From Lactarius indigo (taxonomy: Eukaryota; Basidiomycota; Agaricomycetes; Russulales; Russulaceae), in the NCBI GenBank assembly GCA_025766275.1, contig JAFKAC010000012.1, forward strand, positions 248,001 through 312,000: 64,000 nt of DNA, in the 5' to 3' direction. Shown here piece after piece: positions 36,429 to 49,171 of the stretch (position 1 is the first letter of the stretch; each line of letters opens with the position of its first letter). Below the pieces are notes generated by a model. It was not told the origin of the DNA. It did no database searches and saw only the letters and a list, made by a program, of their open reading frames with translations. The position numbers and the translations under genes were made by a program.

Positions 36429-36697
36429 TCGAACGAACAACGATACTGCTATTGGTTGCGGTGACGACTGTACCTATCCTGAAGACCTGTGCCAGTGGCC
36501 CCGGTGATTCTCTGATGCGACCAAAATTGAGTCACGTGTCAGCCAGCAACATCGACGAGTTCCGTGCATGTTTATCTACTCACGCACTCATGGTCAAAGA
36601 GCAAACACCCGAGTCAGTCGTGTGAAAGTATTATTTGACGCCCAGACTCATTGTCCTACAAGAGGGAGACAATCAGGCCGACGGATATTGAGCCCAC

Positions 36698-38712
36698 ATG
36701 CAACCAGATACCAGTAGACGCAGGGTGTCGGTCTTATGGACCGTCTTCGTATTCCTGACCTTTCAACTCCTGCTCTGTGGTGGGTCGAGTGGAGGTACCG
36801 TTACGCCTCACCATGTTCAACTGCCTGACCTTTATGAGGCATCAATCGCTGAGCTGCAGCACGGACTGGAGAATGGGCAGTTCACGAGCGTTGACCTCGT
36901 CAAGGTGCCTCCCCCATCCAGCGTTCCTCCTGTGGGCGCTCACTCGTTTCCTCTTACAGGCTTACTTCGCCCGCATCGAGGAGGTAAACCTGCAAGGACC
37001 CACCCTCCGCGCTGTCATCGAGCTCAACCCAAGCGCGCTCGAGCAGGCAGCAAAGCTTGATCATGAACGCAGGACACTGGGTCCGCGTGGTCCGCTCCAT
37101 GGGATCCCAATCTTGCTCAAGGACAACATTGCCACTCGCGCAAGTGACGGTACGCACCCTTCTCCGACGTGCCCGAGGACACACAAAATTCACTGTCACC
37201 CCGTGTAGGCATGAATACCACCGCAGGTTCATTTGCGCTCCTCGGCTCGATCCCACCACGCGATGCGACAGTTGCTGCCAAACTGCGCGCAGCTGGCGCT
37301 GTACTGCTGGGAAAGGCCAATCTCTCCGAATGGGCGAACTTCCGTGGTAATGTTCCATCGGGCTTCTCGGGCCGAGGTGGACAAGCGACCAGTCCGTATT
37401 TCCCGCTCGCCGACCCCTCGGGATCATCTTCCGGCTCGGGGATTGCTAGCGCGATTGGACTCGCGGCCGCAGCGCTAGGATCTGAGACCGACGGTTCAAT
37501 CATTTCTCCGAGTAGTCGTCAGAATCTGGTAGGCATCAAGCCAACGGTGGGATTGACCTCTCGTGCAGGCGGTACGCGTCCGTGTATAATACACGCAGCT
37601 GTCCTCCATTGATGGTTCACAGTTATACCGATCTCGGAGAACCAGGACACCGTTGGCCCAATGGCGCGGAGCGTTGCCGATGCCGCCATCATCCTCACTA
37701 CTATTGCGGGACGCGATCTGCTCGACAACTTTACTCTCGCGGCCCCCGCCCGCGTTCCAGATTTCTCCAAGGCCCTGAGGAAGGACGCTCTCAAAGGTGT
37801 ACGTTTAGGAGTTCCTCGGCTCTTTCTGAGTGGCGATCCCAACATCGACAATGCTTTCGATGCATCACTGCTCACACTCGCGAAACTCGGTGCCACCATC
37901 GTCGACCCTGCAGAATTCCCGGACGCAAATGAACTACTTGCATCCAATGACGAAACCATTGTTCTCAATACGGACTTCAAGGTAGTGTGGACCATAGCCT
38001 GACCCACGACATCTCTCATCGAAAAGAATTTGGTCAGGTGGACGTGGAGAAGTACATCTCCGGGCTCATTAAAGTTCCCACGGGGGTGAAAACACTGGCA
38101 GACCTGATTGCGTTCAATATCGCTCATGCGTCTCAAGAGCTAATTCCACCTTTCTGGAAGGATCAGTCTCAGTACGTGTGCACTCGTGTCGTTTCGAGAC
38201 AACTCCGCCAACACAAATGGCAGGTTCATTGCGGCAGAGAACACTACTCGAGACGCGGCCTACTTTGCAGCGTTGGCAGCTGACCATGATCTCGGGCGGA
38301 CTCGTGGGATTGATGCCACGCTCGCCAAGTTCAAGCTAGACGCGATCATCCTTCCTACCGATGGTACGCTTACCTCCCTCTTCACTCTGTCTCGCCCCGC
38401 CTAGAGACGGTTTCTGTAGGGTTCGCCTCAAGACCTGCTGCGGTGGCAGGCTATCCGGTTGTTACTGTTCCGCTTGGGTTCCAGCCTGATACCGTTGTGG
38501 CGACGCCTGCTCGGCCAACGATCAACAGGGCACCAGGGTTACCGTTTGGGCTTTCGTTCGTCGGGACTGCATTCAGCGAGTTCAAGTTAGTTGGATACGC
38601 ATTTGCGTATGAACAAGCGACCCATACCCGGTTGAAGAGGCTGGCCTTCCCCGAGGCGATACCAAAGACTCAGCTGGTGGACGTCATGGAGAAAAGATAT
38701 TCTTGTGTATAA
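36698..38712 (+). CDS. Secreted amidase (amidase-signature family), copy 2
   Basis: Near-identical to the amidase at 26061-28057, with the same seven exons: 36698-36904, 36960-37149, 37209-37571, 37623-37981, 38038-38171, 38224-38363 and 38405-38712. The signal peptide, LLKDNIAT lysine, SSSGSG cis-serine and TDGSI nucleophile are all kept. Most differences are single substitutions, such as PNIDNAFDASL for [11 protein letters not shown]. The stop codon of copy 1 is lost through a small change after VMEK, so this protein gains a short tail (RYSCV). Both copies therefore look functional and young. Confidence 0.9.
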
Positions 38713-39381
38713 AAGGAATATACTTGTTTACATGTTCCGGGTAGACAAAGAATAGATTCTCCCCCTCTCCTTTGCGATCAAACTGACAAACACGGAGTGA
38801 TACAGTTCTACCTGTTCTCGCCTGCCAGTGCGATCTAACCGATCGAGCTGAACCAGCCTCAGACATCACTGTGCCGTAAGCCTGTGAAATTGATAGAAAC
38901 ATGGGACCTGAGATTTGGTACCCTGCGGAGTGAACTGCAAAGGATGAGAACTTGGAATGGTGGTGCGGGTGGTGGACAAGTGGGCTATGATAGACACGGT
39001 ACTCGCAAACCTGAACACTGAGATCAGGTGAGGCGCACGCCCGGGCCGAGCTGCTCAGGGACTCGGGCAACTTTCGGACGCCTGTGACGGTCTTGGCCGA
39101 ATCAACTCCGCATTCGAATCATATCTACGACCTCCCTGCCAGTGATTACGCAATCGGATGCCACATGAACAGCGACAAGCATGTTGAGAATGAAGACACT
39201 TCTAAAGTTTCGTCCCACTAACGTCTCGTCTGGGCCTCAAGGACGAGAAAGGGGATCATAATGGGGGATCGATTAGTAAGTCATATACAGTATCTATTAA
39301 ATGACCCATTCACAGGGCCCACAACTGCCGGAAAAGGGGGATTGTGATTCAGTATTAAGGACTTTCCTTCCGAGTCATTCT
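38713..39381. repeat. Linker between amidase 2 and BBE copy 7
   Basis: Duplicate of 28058-28695, with an extra piece at about 38935-39020. It ends in the standard BBE 3' linker. No gene is recognised. Confidence 0.5.
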
Positions 39382-41358
39382 TCATAGCTTAAAACCGCCA
39401 GCAAGGCCCATCACATTCTTCGGGTCAACCGCCTTCTTGATCGCATGCAGCCTAGGTAGGTTCGCCCCATAAATGTCTTCCAGCGGCGTGTCAAACAATG
39501 CGTAATTCGGGTACACTGCCGCGTGCGAAACATTTTGCCCATCTGCAACCGCTGCTGCGGTGGCTGTATCGGAGAAACTCCGCACCGCCTTACTTACAGT
39601 GTCGTCCAAGGAAGCATTGCTGTATGCGAAAGTGAGCGCCGTGGGGAAGAGAGCGTGAGAACGGTCGGGTGGGTACGCAGAGGCGGGACCGTGAGAGAAC
39701 AGATCCTTGAGAAATGGCTCGAAGGTGAGCGCGACGGTGACATTTGGATCTAGTGCTCCGATTTTTGCTCCCCAGAACTACAGACCCATGGTCTTTCAGC
39801 AAAAAATAGACACATGCGACAAGATAGTGCCCACCAGAGTCTGATTCACGAATGCGTCGATAACAGACGGAGAGTACTGCGTGACTGAGATACCATTGGC
39901 GCGACCTCTATACCTTTTAATCAGCCATATTTTATCCCCAGAGTCGACAAATGACCGACCGAGATGTTTTGGGAGGATTTATGAAGGAGAAGCTGTTAAA
40001 TATGTCAACGAATGATCTCGTCTTGACATCGGACTGAGTAGTCGGAATCGCCAAGAAGTCATCGAAAATCCCAGGTGCGGGTGTAGGTGCATCATAGAAA
40101 ATGAGAGCAGAAGATGTGGCCTGGATGGATGATATTTCTTCGTTTGTAAAGTATAATATTGAAACGTGAGGACGTACCCCCGCTGGAGTGTAAATCACCC
40201 CGCCGACATTCAATGCGGCCTTGGGGTCATTCTTCTGCTGGAACTTCAGGAGAGCTTCCTTCACTAAATCCAATTGGTCTATATTGTAGTTAAGAGTACC
40301 GCCCTATCAAACTGAGTCAGCTTTCAAGTATGGGAGTTACGTCAATCGGTGTTACTGACCCAGACTTGGCCCTGGGGAACCGTCTTGTAAGTGAACTTTG
40401 TCACGATACCCTGTTGTCAATGTCAATCAAACATCCTTTTCTATCGCTTTGCAAGGAAGTGCCGCACAAAGTTATTCCCTCCACCCTGAGAATAAAGCGC
40501 CTCAGTGAAGCATCTCCCTCTGAGGTCCAAGTCCACTTACCCGAAGCGCGAACCATAAATCTTTATTGCTTTGTGTCACATTTGTAACGGTCCCGTTTGG
40601 TAGGACGAGCTCGTATCCCTCCATATTGTCGATGCTCAATCCGTACTGGTTGCTCAAGAAGGAATAACCTGCGACACGGAATCACAGTCAGTGGTCAGTG
40701 TTGTAGAATGAAGGTATGATCACCGACCGCCGCCCAATGTCAAACCAGAAACGCCGACTGTTGGTATTCGCCCTCCAACGACGTTGACTCCGGTTGAGTC
40801 GAGAGCTGCGTATACTTGGTCCCAAGTAACCCCAGGTCCAGCGTCAACGGTACCCGTAGCATTATTAAGCCTGATGTCGCTGAATCGGGTCAAGGAAATC
40901 TGGACCCCGCTCGTGGAAGAGAATCCAGGATTAAGCGCATGACCTCCGCCCTTCACCGCAAAAGGCGTGCGAGTGGATCCCAAGATGCGCAACTACCACG
41001 ACATGCTGTAAGTGGCGACCATGGTTAGAGGGAACCAGAGGTACGTACAATAACCCCGACATCTGCTGCTGAGCCTGGCTCGACGGAGCAGGCAGACACC
41101 TGGCTGGACGAGACGATAGCATGCTCGACGTCGGCGTTATACTGGGTCGAGTCTTCAATTCCACGTCAGTCCGGTACCAAACGAAGACGAACATGTGAGC
41201 CACGCACTGGGGTAGAACAACTGAGAGGAATTGGAAATGGATGACGCGATTCTGCGACAGGCGCTTTGGTACCTCCCTGAGGGTGTTGCTGTGAGAATAG
41301 AAGCATGCGAGAAGGACGCCAGAGAGAAGGCGACAACTAAGAAAGTTGTCGAGAGCAT
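39382..41358 (-). CDS. BBE-like FAD-linked oxidoreductase, array copy 7
   Basis: Intact by eye: signal peptide MLSTTFLVVAFSLASFSHAS, SACSVEPGS, VKGGGHALNPGFSST, PTVGVSGLTLGGG, NQYGLSIDN, microexon GGGNNF (40468-40485), GIVTKFTYKTVPQGQVW, FYDAPTPAPGIFDDFLAIP, VTQYSPSVIDAFVNQTL, FWGAKIGALDPN and NVMGLAGGFKL. It is the sister of copy 5 within the amidase-BBE duplication and the last complete gene of the array. Confidence 0.88.
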
Positions 41359-43995
41359 ACTGTTGAGAGAAAAGAGGTTATCGAGACTGACCATTGGTTC
41401 ACAGCACAGTCTTACCCTTTTATTCGTCCTTTCACGCCGACGTAAGCTAGGAGCCGTGATCCGGAGTGTATTAATGTCTACGGGATGTCAACTCGACAGC
41501 CGGTGTCAGACTGCGCTGCTGGTGATCCACGGCCTCCATATCATATCGAATGGGCCTAATGGAGGTCGTAATACTCTCCGAAGCGAGCGGAGATGAGCAT
41601 TTCGAAGCACCATAGATCTTCTTTCTTGATGGCGATAAATATCTAAGCCTTGGGAGCGTACAACGATAACATGATCCAGAAAGTATATCCGGCAACTTGC
41701 ACGACCTTACGAGAAACCCATCCAATTGAAATGATGGCAATGGATGGGTGGATCCTTACGTGAGGATTGGAACGATATCACTGCCTTATGACCAAGCTGA
41801 TGCCGTACTCATGACCCAGTCACGTCGATTGGTGGGAGCCGGTTTTCGTTCTCCCGTCCATTCTTTCACCTTTGTATCATCAACAGAAGGCGACACGCTT
41901 GGGCAATGCGGCCAACAGATGCTCGGCTGCTGCTGCGGTGTCAGCTATAAAGACTCAAAAGTCCATTCCATACCAAACACTACCTGCATGCGATCGAGCA
42001 GTGATCAAGCCGGAGGACAGCTTGGCCGCATGGAGCTGGGCATGAATTGTTTCATGCTTTCCTATTACGTACAGTACAGTATGCTTTGTAGTCATCCTTG
42101 ATGCACCTCGATGACTGAGCGAGCACAAAATTTTGGATGAGCATACATGACTCATATGAGGTCTGGCCATGAAACGCGGGCATTGACGAGCGGCGAGCGG
42201 CGCCGTTTCCAGAGTACAGCATACATACTGTACAGTCATCAAGGAAATGGAGATACAGCAATTATTATTTCCACTGCTGTCTGAGCGGAAACTGCATGGA
42301 GCTCACTAGCAGAAGATGCGCGACGATAACTCAGTCTGACCTACGATGGGCGGCCCATCATGGGCTTCTAACACCACGCCGCATCGTGAAACGGGGGAAC
42401 AGCTCGGGTACCCCTCCTGATCAGTGATGGAGCAAGGGAGCAGGAGCAGGGACCATGACAAGGTAGATTGGGGCGGCAACAACCTGAGTCCCACAGAGTG
42501 CGAAGAAACCACTGCGACCTTCAATTTGGGTCAGTTATATCCAATATAGTCCTCAGTCACGCGTCACGCGTCACATGACATGTGACAATGAGAAACGGAG
42601 TCACGGTCTGAGTTCCTGCCCAGTCTCACTGGCAGGCTCTATCATAGCACTTGGCTTTATTCCGGTGAGGATCATCCTCTTGGCCCGGTCAAAGACTGAC
42701 AGGCCCGGGGATTCCTTGTAGGCTGCACGGTTCCAGATCCCCGCAGAAGATCTGCAAGCTCTTACGGCTTCTTTGTTGGAACCCGGACCAGAGTTAAGTC
42801 TGGGCTGCCATATCTAGCGCGTTTATGGAAGAGCACGCGATCCCCGTTCGTTTGAACTTATGCTATTGCTTCAGTTGAGTTACCAGCTTCTGGCACGAAT
42901 TTATAATCTAATTTGTTCAGGGAATAGCCTTGTTCCATTGAACTACTTTGGTTGGCAGGCTGATTCTCTCGCAGTTGGGAGGGATCCGGTATGTAGCAAT
43001 GCCTTTCCTGATATGGACTAACTCGTTTTCTGCGCGTTCTGTGACGTTGCATGTACTGTCCTCACACGACGTGCATAGGCATAGATGGACAGAGTGTACA
43101 TGCTATTGTAAGGTAGTCGCATCTACAACACGACACCGCACCTCTTACCTTACGTCGTTTTCCCGCGTCACGGCGTCCCTTGGGTGATTTTCCGTCGCAC
43201 TTCAACTTGGGATGCGTGCGAAGGTATGGCGCACTAGATGTGGAGCCTTCGTACCACGCGCGAAACTCACCGCGCGCGACGTGGTCAACGGCACTTGTCC
43301 AGAACACTGTCTTGGACTTTCTCCATCTTAACATTGCGTCATCGTCAGTGCGCTTTCGACTGACTACAAAATAGCATGATGGCTGTTGACGACGAGCGCG
43401 AGGAATATCCCATTCTCCCCGGGTTTTCCTCGCCAATCACTCAACGAGTCCCGAGGCTACGACCGGTCTTGATCCTTTGTCCTTCTTAGTCTCTGACTTA
43501 CCCCAGAATATAATGTTTTTTATTCTAAAAAAAAAAAAGAAGCCCACCTGACGGGCTTCCAGTCTGATTCGAAACAGACCCAGGCCGAATGCAAAGCGCT
43601 CAAAGAAGGCAGATATTTTAACAAGATGGTGGACTAGTTTGATGTAACTTACCAGATTTCCAAAAGAGACTGCTGCCGCGGCCAATAGAAGCCATCACTC
43701 CATGGCCTGGGAAAGATTGTAGTCATCCCTGGTCCAATCATATCATATCCCTGCCAGCGTAAGTGGAGGTGACTTGCTCTTGTCTGCGAAGGTGTGAACT
43801 GATCCGTACCTGTGGCTTGAAATGATCTATTTTTACAAAGGCTCCTCAGGATCCTCAACGGTGTGGCCTGGGCCTATCTGAGTCCGTTCAGAACAATAGG
43901 TGATCTACACTTGATCGATCTCTATCCACCGTGGAGATACTGAATCACCCTCGGCTTCAAATTTTCTCCGACGGCAATCGGATGCTTCCACGGAT
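41359..43995. repeat. Upstream region of BBE copy 7 and final linker repeat
   Basis: The core promoter is near 41405-41420. From about 41800 to 43900 the sequence is paralogous to 18815-21700. No BBE gene follows, so the array ends at about 43995. Minus-strand open frames here (43062-43436, for example) are not conserved in the paralogue, so I treat them as chance. Confidence 0.5.
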
Positions 43996-45004
43996 GGCTA
44001 GAGTATTCCCTCACTCCGCTCGCCCGGTGCGCGATCGGACATCACGAGGATCGCCCCCAAGTTTCCTATATGGACCGTGAGGACCGACAACCCGAACGAA
44101 GCTGTCTGTGAACCCGGTGAAATAGGGCGTCTAGACGTGCAATCAAGGGTACAGAGTACGCGTATACCTTTCTACCCTTCTTTCCGCTGTGATCGTCCTG
44201 TAATACACGCCCATATTTTTTTTTTCCCGGACCATGCGTTCAACCGAGCCTGTATCTCACCTTCTCTCGTATCACATTTGACCTGGTATTTGTAAACCTA
44301 ACGAGATCTTGAGATTCAGTTGTTTCTTCCCACAACATGAAGTCGAAATCGCCAATCCATTGTCCAAACGAAAGCCAGGATGATCGAGCAGTGGACAATA
44401 AAGTGTTCTACCAATAGTATTCACGGGTTTTATCGGTCATACTATATTGCGGAACAAGTGTCGTCATGAGTCCAGAGATGAGGCGACTATTTGTCCTCGA
44501 GCCCGAACACGGCACGATGCAGAGTCTGGATGATCAAATCGAACAGGCTATAATTGTGACGTGTATAGTACTGGAGGTACAGTATGGTTCTGTCCACTAA
44601 AAGTTTCCGTTGCGCTTCAACTCTCAAAAAGTAATAGGTCATACTGTAGGATATAGGTACTGTAATAACGTAAAACGAAGTCCTCGCAAATGTGTCGTTA
44701 TATATCGTCCTCTCCGATGAGTGAGCTATAGCGTATCACCGGGATCTAGTCTCTTCGACACACTCCCCCCCTCACACGAGGTGGTGGCTGTAGAGGGCCT
44801 CGTCACGAGTATGGGGAGGGGATAAAATGACAAAGGGACAAGTGCTCGTAACCGGATATGACGTGGCCTCACTGGCACCGGAAAGTTCCGCTGATGGGAG
44901 GTAGACATCGAAGAGTGCCCTGGAGGTTGCGACGTCGATGGATGTTAGAACCTGTGGGTCTACTCCAACGTTCAGGGCCGGCACTAGTCTAGCTCAGACC
45001 TCGC

Positions 45005-46634
45005 CTAGAAAGTGTGCATACGAGAACTCATAGTGGACTCCCGGTTGTCCGACTGGTGCGCACTCGACCTCCGAGACATTGTCTTTGGAGGTGCGGTAAG
45101 TTGAGTGGTGGGTTGTTTCCAAACCTGGGCACGGGTTCGCCATCGACAGGACAGAAGCATTGCTGTGGGTAGTTCCAGGAGAAACTGATGCTCCTTTTCT
45201 ACTAGTATCAAAGGTACGCGAGGGCGACTGCGAGTCGTGGCGCTTTAGCGGGGAATGAAGTGTACTAGCAAGCTAAATACTGCACCTGTGCGGTTAGTGC
45301 CATGCCACACTGGCTGCGTTCGGCTATGTTCTCGCGCAATCCGATGCGTGACTCGGACTGGAGCGTATCGAATATGACCTGCAGGTAACCCTTGTAAAGA
45401 GGGACAATTCGCGGAAAGAAAAACCACACACATGGGTGTATATAGAGCCCAACGTCATGTCAAAAAGCGAGCAGACCCTCGGGAAGAAGATGAATGCCAC
45501 TAGTCCTAAGGCGGCCCACAGCATGGCAAAGAATCCGATTTGGAAAACCCTGCGGATGAGGTAGTACACGATACCGTCCGATTTTTTACGGGAGTTTATA
45601 AGTGCCCGCAGAAGAAAGTCTAGTGAATGATGTGTAAGTTTCCCTCACAGCACAAATAAGCAAGTGGCGTACAAGCGATAAGGCACCCAGTGATGGCTTG
45701 TAACCCATGCCAAAAAGCCGCTATAATTATTTCTGGATGGGTGTAGGTACCATTGGGCCTTCGGCCGATGTCAGCAGACGCTGAAGCTAAGTATGATAGT
45801 CACGTACGACAAACCACCAAACCAAGCGAGCATGGTGAGAGCCACGCCGAATCCAAAGGCACCAATGGATAACGCGATGATTACACTGCTCTTGATGCGG
45901 CACCCTGTCAAAGCATGGACACTGGAAAAGAAAGTGAACCAAGAACCAATCAGTGAACTATTTAGCAACCAACTGGAAACTGACCGATCGGCGAGGAATA
46001 TGTTCGCTGACAGAACAAGGACGCATTGGCACCCAATGACGACGGGCACCTGCCATGTACGAGCTTTGACTGGGATATAACGGCTCATACGTATACAGGC
46101 AGGATGGGGCACAGACCTTTAAAATTTCTAGGGACACCGTAGTCGGCGACGCTATAAATTCCGCCATTGAGCGTGTTTTCGTCACCGGAATGATTCCGAG
46201 CTTACAAGTGCCACCATGCCAACTGCCAAAGCCTACCATCCATAAAAGCAAGATGTAGAGCCCGAGACATTGAGTGCTGAGCTAGGAGATGGCAACAAGA
46301 ACTTACATTATACCCTGGAAAGCAATTATGGTGTACTGCACGCCAACAAAAACCCTGGGAAAGTGAGAATTTAAACTTTTAAAGGGGATAATTGTGACAC
46401 CCACTTAATGCGCATCGAGTCCTTGAATCCTACTGCAGTGTAAGGCTTTTTTGGCGTCATTTCTCTGAATATGGACTCACCACTCAAAGAGTACGCGTAC
46501 AGCTGCTGGCTTATGACCCCGAAAAGAAAGGTGTTGACTATGGAACGAATTAGCGGCGCAGAAATGGGCATGCACATAAAAATACCTACAAAGGATTGCC
46601 AATAGCCTGACCCCTGTTCATGTAAGAGTATCAT
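45005..46634 (-). CDS. Multi-pass membrane protein of the DUF6534 type
   Basis: Exons on the minus strand read, in order: ISAPLIRSIVNTFLFGVISQ (from 46634), DSMRIKWV, VFVGVQYTIIAFQGIM (about 46330), LLLWMVGFGSWHGG and ASPTTVSLEILK (about 46240-46130), KARTWQVPVVIGCQCVLVL (about 46060), then SVIIALSIGAFGFGVALTML (about 45870). They continue with YLIRRVFQIGFFAMLWAAL and GLVAFIFFP (about 45560) and TLGSIYTHV. This order of hydrophobic segments and the final YTN-like motif is typical of the large, uncharacterised DUF6534 family of basidiomycetes, with about seven membrane segments. A cytosolic tail with KTMSRRSSAHQ at 45005-45211 probably ends the protein. Exact exon limits are uncertain. Function unknown. 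Confidence 0.6.
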
Positions 46635-48041
46635 CGGGGATGCGGCAAGAAAGCTGCTAAGAACAGCATACCTGCGTGCAATACAGAGTCAAGATTTTGC
46701 GGTGCCATAGCAAAAGAAAGGGTGGTGAGGGGTGAACACACCCAAGGTCGCGGTAGTCTTTGTAAAGACCAAGAACAAAGTGCGGGGATCTGATGGGGAG
46801 CGTCATGTCTGAGTCGGGATCGCCATGAAAAATGAAAAATGAACAAGAGGCACATCGGGTTGACAGTTGCGGCTTGCCTCATTAAGGTGCCGCTGACCGG
46901 GGCGATATCACCGCGGCATGCTTGGCGGCACTGCTTTTTGAGTGTTCTGCAACACAAAAGAATATCGTAGCAATAAAAAAAAGAGACGAGCGTCAGGAAC
47001 AGATGTTCGCCACATGGAAAATTAGACCGGTAATGTGTTTCAAATGATCCACCTGGGAGCGTCGGATTCTATTAGAGAACCTTAGACTATCTAGGAGTCC
47101 GAACTGACGCAAGTTATTGGAAAAACTATTACTCGGCGCTCCGGAAAGCGACCTGTCTGTCAGTTTGATCGTCCTTGCAGTCTAAATCCTCGTAGCAACG
47201 CTGATTTGTACAGCGTACTACAGCCCGGTTACTTGCCCGCATGCCTATGAGTTACACTTTATTCTGGCCAAGAGTTTGCCTGCTAGAGTTGTCGGATTCA
47301 ACCAATTTGGGCATCCGTAAAATGTGAAGGTTAGGTCGATTGACGTACCTCCAAGGCCTTTACCGGCAATAATAATATAGCGCTTCTCCGTTGCTGGTCT
47401 TCTCCGCATGCTGAAACATGGTTTGTATTTCCAAGCTTCCGAGCAACCATCACTGGCACGACCAACGTGCGAAGACGACAAGGAACCAAGCGAAGGGTGA
47501 CTAATATGTGTGTCCACGTGTCCCGGGCCCGAGCCCGAGGCCGCAGCTCTGGACCGCAAGCTCGAGCGCAATTACAAAACTGCCAATGTCAAGCTTGATG
47601 TCAAGCCCATTTTCCTGTCAGCGCGTTGTGTTCTTATTCTTAGAAGTACAGTACAGCACACCAAGGTTCAGAACCAAGAGAAGAAAAGGTGTATAGGCTA
47701 TGCGACAAGATATGCGTCGATTTGGTTGCTGTACTGTGGAGTATTTATTATCTTCCAGAAAACCTTACAGTAAATAAAAACAGTTTCTTCCCACACCTAC
47801 TGTACACCCTTGGCAGGCAGGCCAAGAAAAATCTCAAACAAGAACTCTTGCTTTTAAGTTCCTTACAGTAAGCTTTGTTTATTTGTTTACTGTGCCGACC
47901 TCTACAGGGCAACTCAGATACAGGTTTGGTGCGGCACTTGCGTTCGCCGAATTGCGGGTCGTCAATTTCATTTGAATTGAAGACTTTTGCCGAACACGCA
48001 TTGTCGCGATCTTCCGCCCGTACAGTACCGCATCGAGAAGG
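46635..48041. other. Region between the DUF6534 gene and the first carbonic anhydrase
   Basis: No gene is recognised. The part from 47500 (ctaatatgtg, cacgtgtcccgggcccgag) is the first copy of the upstream sequence that precedes all three carbonic anhydrase genes. Confidence 0.45.
47500..47580 (+). promoter_or_regulatory. Conserved upstream box of the carbonic anhydrase units (copy A)
   Basis: The text actaatatgtg, a CACGTG palindrome, tcccgggcccgag and gcagctctggaccg recurs at 49508-49585 and 53878-53955, always upstream of a carbonic anhydrase gene. CACGTG is a typical bHLH site. A regulatory role is inferred from its position and its conservation beyond neighbouring bases. Confidence 0.4.
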
Positions 48042-48080
48042 ATGAGTCGAACTGCGAAAAGTCGGAGGAATCAACACGAC

Positions 48081-49171
48081 ATGCCCTCGCGAGCGCTCTC
48101 AGTCAAGGCCGTCCTCTGCGCCACTACTACTAGTAGTAGCAGCAGACCCAGATTGTCAGACCGGTCAGGGACGGGATCACGGCCAAGGACCGTTGTATCT
48201 CACGGTTTCCATGTTGCCGTTCTGCCTCTTTTGGCGAACCCGATCCGACGGGCTTCCGCCCCTCCTTTATCAATTCTCGACGGACCTTTCCTCAGCACAC
48301 GTCGTCACCATCACCACAAATCGAACCCACCCATGGACGCTACCCTCGCGAAAATCTTTTCTGCTAATGCCCAGTGGGCGGAAGCCGTGAATGCCGCCGA
48401 CCCAGACTTTTTCAAGCAGTCGGCCAAGGGCCAGACCCCTAAGGTGCCGTTCTGACTTTCTGGTCCATACTCGTGCTCATCGTCATCGTATCCCCATTCG
48501 TGTCTGTGTCCACGAACAGGTGCTTTGGCTCGGATGCTCCGACTCGCGCGTCCCCGAAAGTGTTCTCACTGCCTCGCGCCCGGGTGATATCTTCGTCCAT
48601 CGCAACATCGCCAAGTAAGTCACGCATTCCTTTCTTTTCATCTAACCACCCGATCGCCATTCTGGATGTCCCTACTGACGCTCGTACGGTTTACGTACAG
48701 CCAGATTCACCCCGATGAGGCCAGCGCGCTCGCGGCGATCACGTATGCCGTCGCGCATGTCGGTGTCGAGCACAGTGCGCCCTTTTTTTCCTCTCCGCTT
48801 TCTTCCTGTTTACGCTGACCGCCGCTTGCGTGTCTCACACAGTCCTCGTCGTCGGCCATACTCGCTGCGGTGGCGCCGATGCAGCTCTCAAGGCCGTCGC
48901 CGGGACGCTGGGACCAGTCGAACCAGTGCTCGAGCGCTGGCTTACCCCGCTCATCTCGCTCGCCAGCAAGCTCAACTCTGAGGCCTGCTCTGACCCTCTC
49001 ACGAGGCTCGTCGAAGAGAGCGTGCGCGTTTCGGTCGAAAACGTTGCCAATTCGGAGCCCGTCCGCAAGGTGTGGGAGGGCCAGAAGAACCTGTGGGTGC
49101 ACGGGCTCGTGTACGAGCTTGAGACGGGCACACTTAGGGATCTCAATGTCACGAAGGGACGCCAATCTTAA
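48081..49171 (+). CDS. Beta-class carbonic anhydrase, copy A
   Basis: Interconverts CO2 and bicarbonate. Exons: to 48443, 48520-48614, 48701-48774 and 48843-49171. Zinc site residues are visible as [12 protein letters not shown] (Cys, and the Asp-Arg dyad) and VVGHTRCGG (His and Cys). [11 protein letters not shown] and AVAHVGVEH are also typical. The body starts at MDATLAKIF (48333). The frame is open upstream to Met at 48081 and 48042, and that extension is rich in Arg and Ser ([10 protein letters not shown]), so a mitochondrial form is possible. The first intron (48444-48519, 76 bp) contains stops. It is the first of three tandem copies and the only one with a Met at the start of the core domain. 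Confidence 0.88.

Noticed and set aside
43062..43436. 124-codon minus-strand frame in the last linker
   Set aside because: Not preserved in the related linkers at 14740-15300 and 20600-21050.
44077..44160. Text EAVCEPGEIGRLDV reminiscent of an AMP-binding enzyme
   Set aside because: The match is one short motif with no other part of the domain nearby in any frame.
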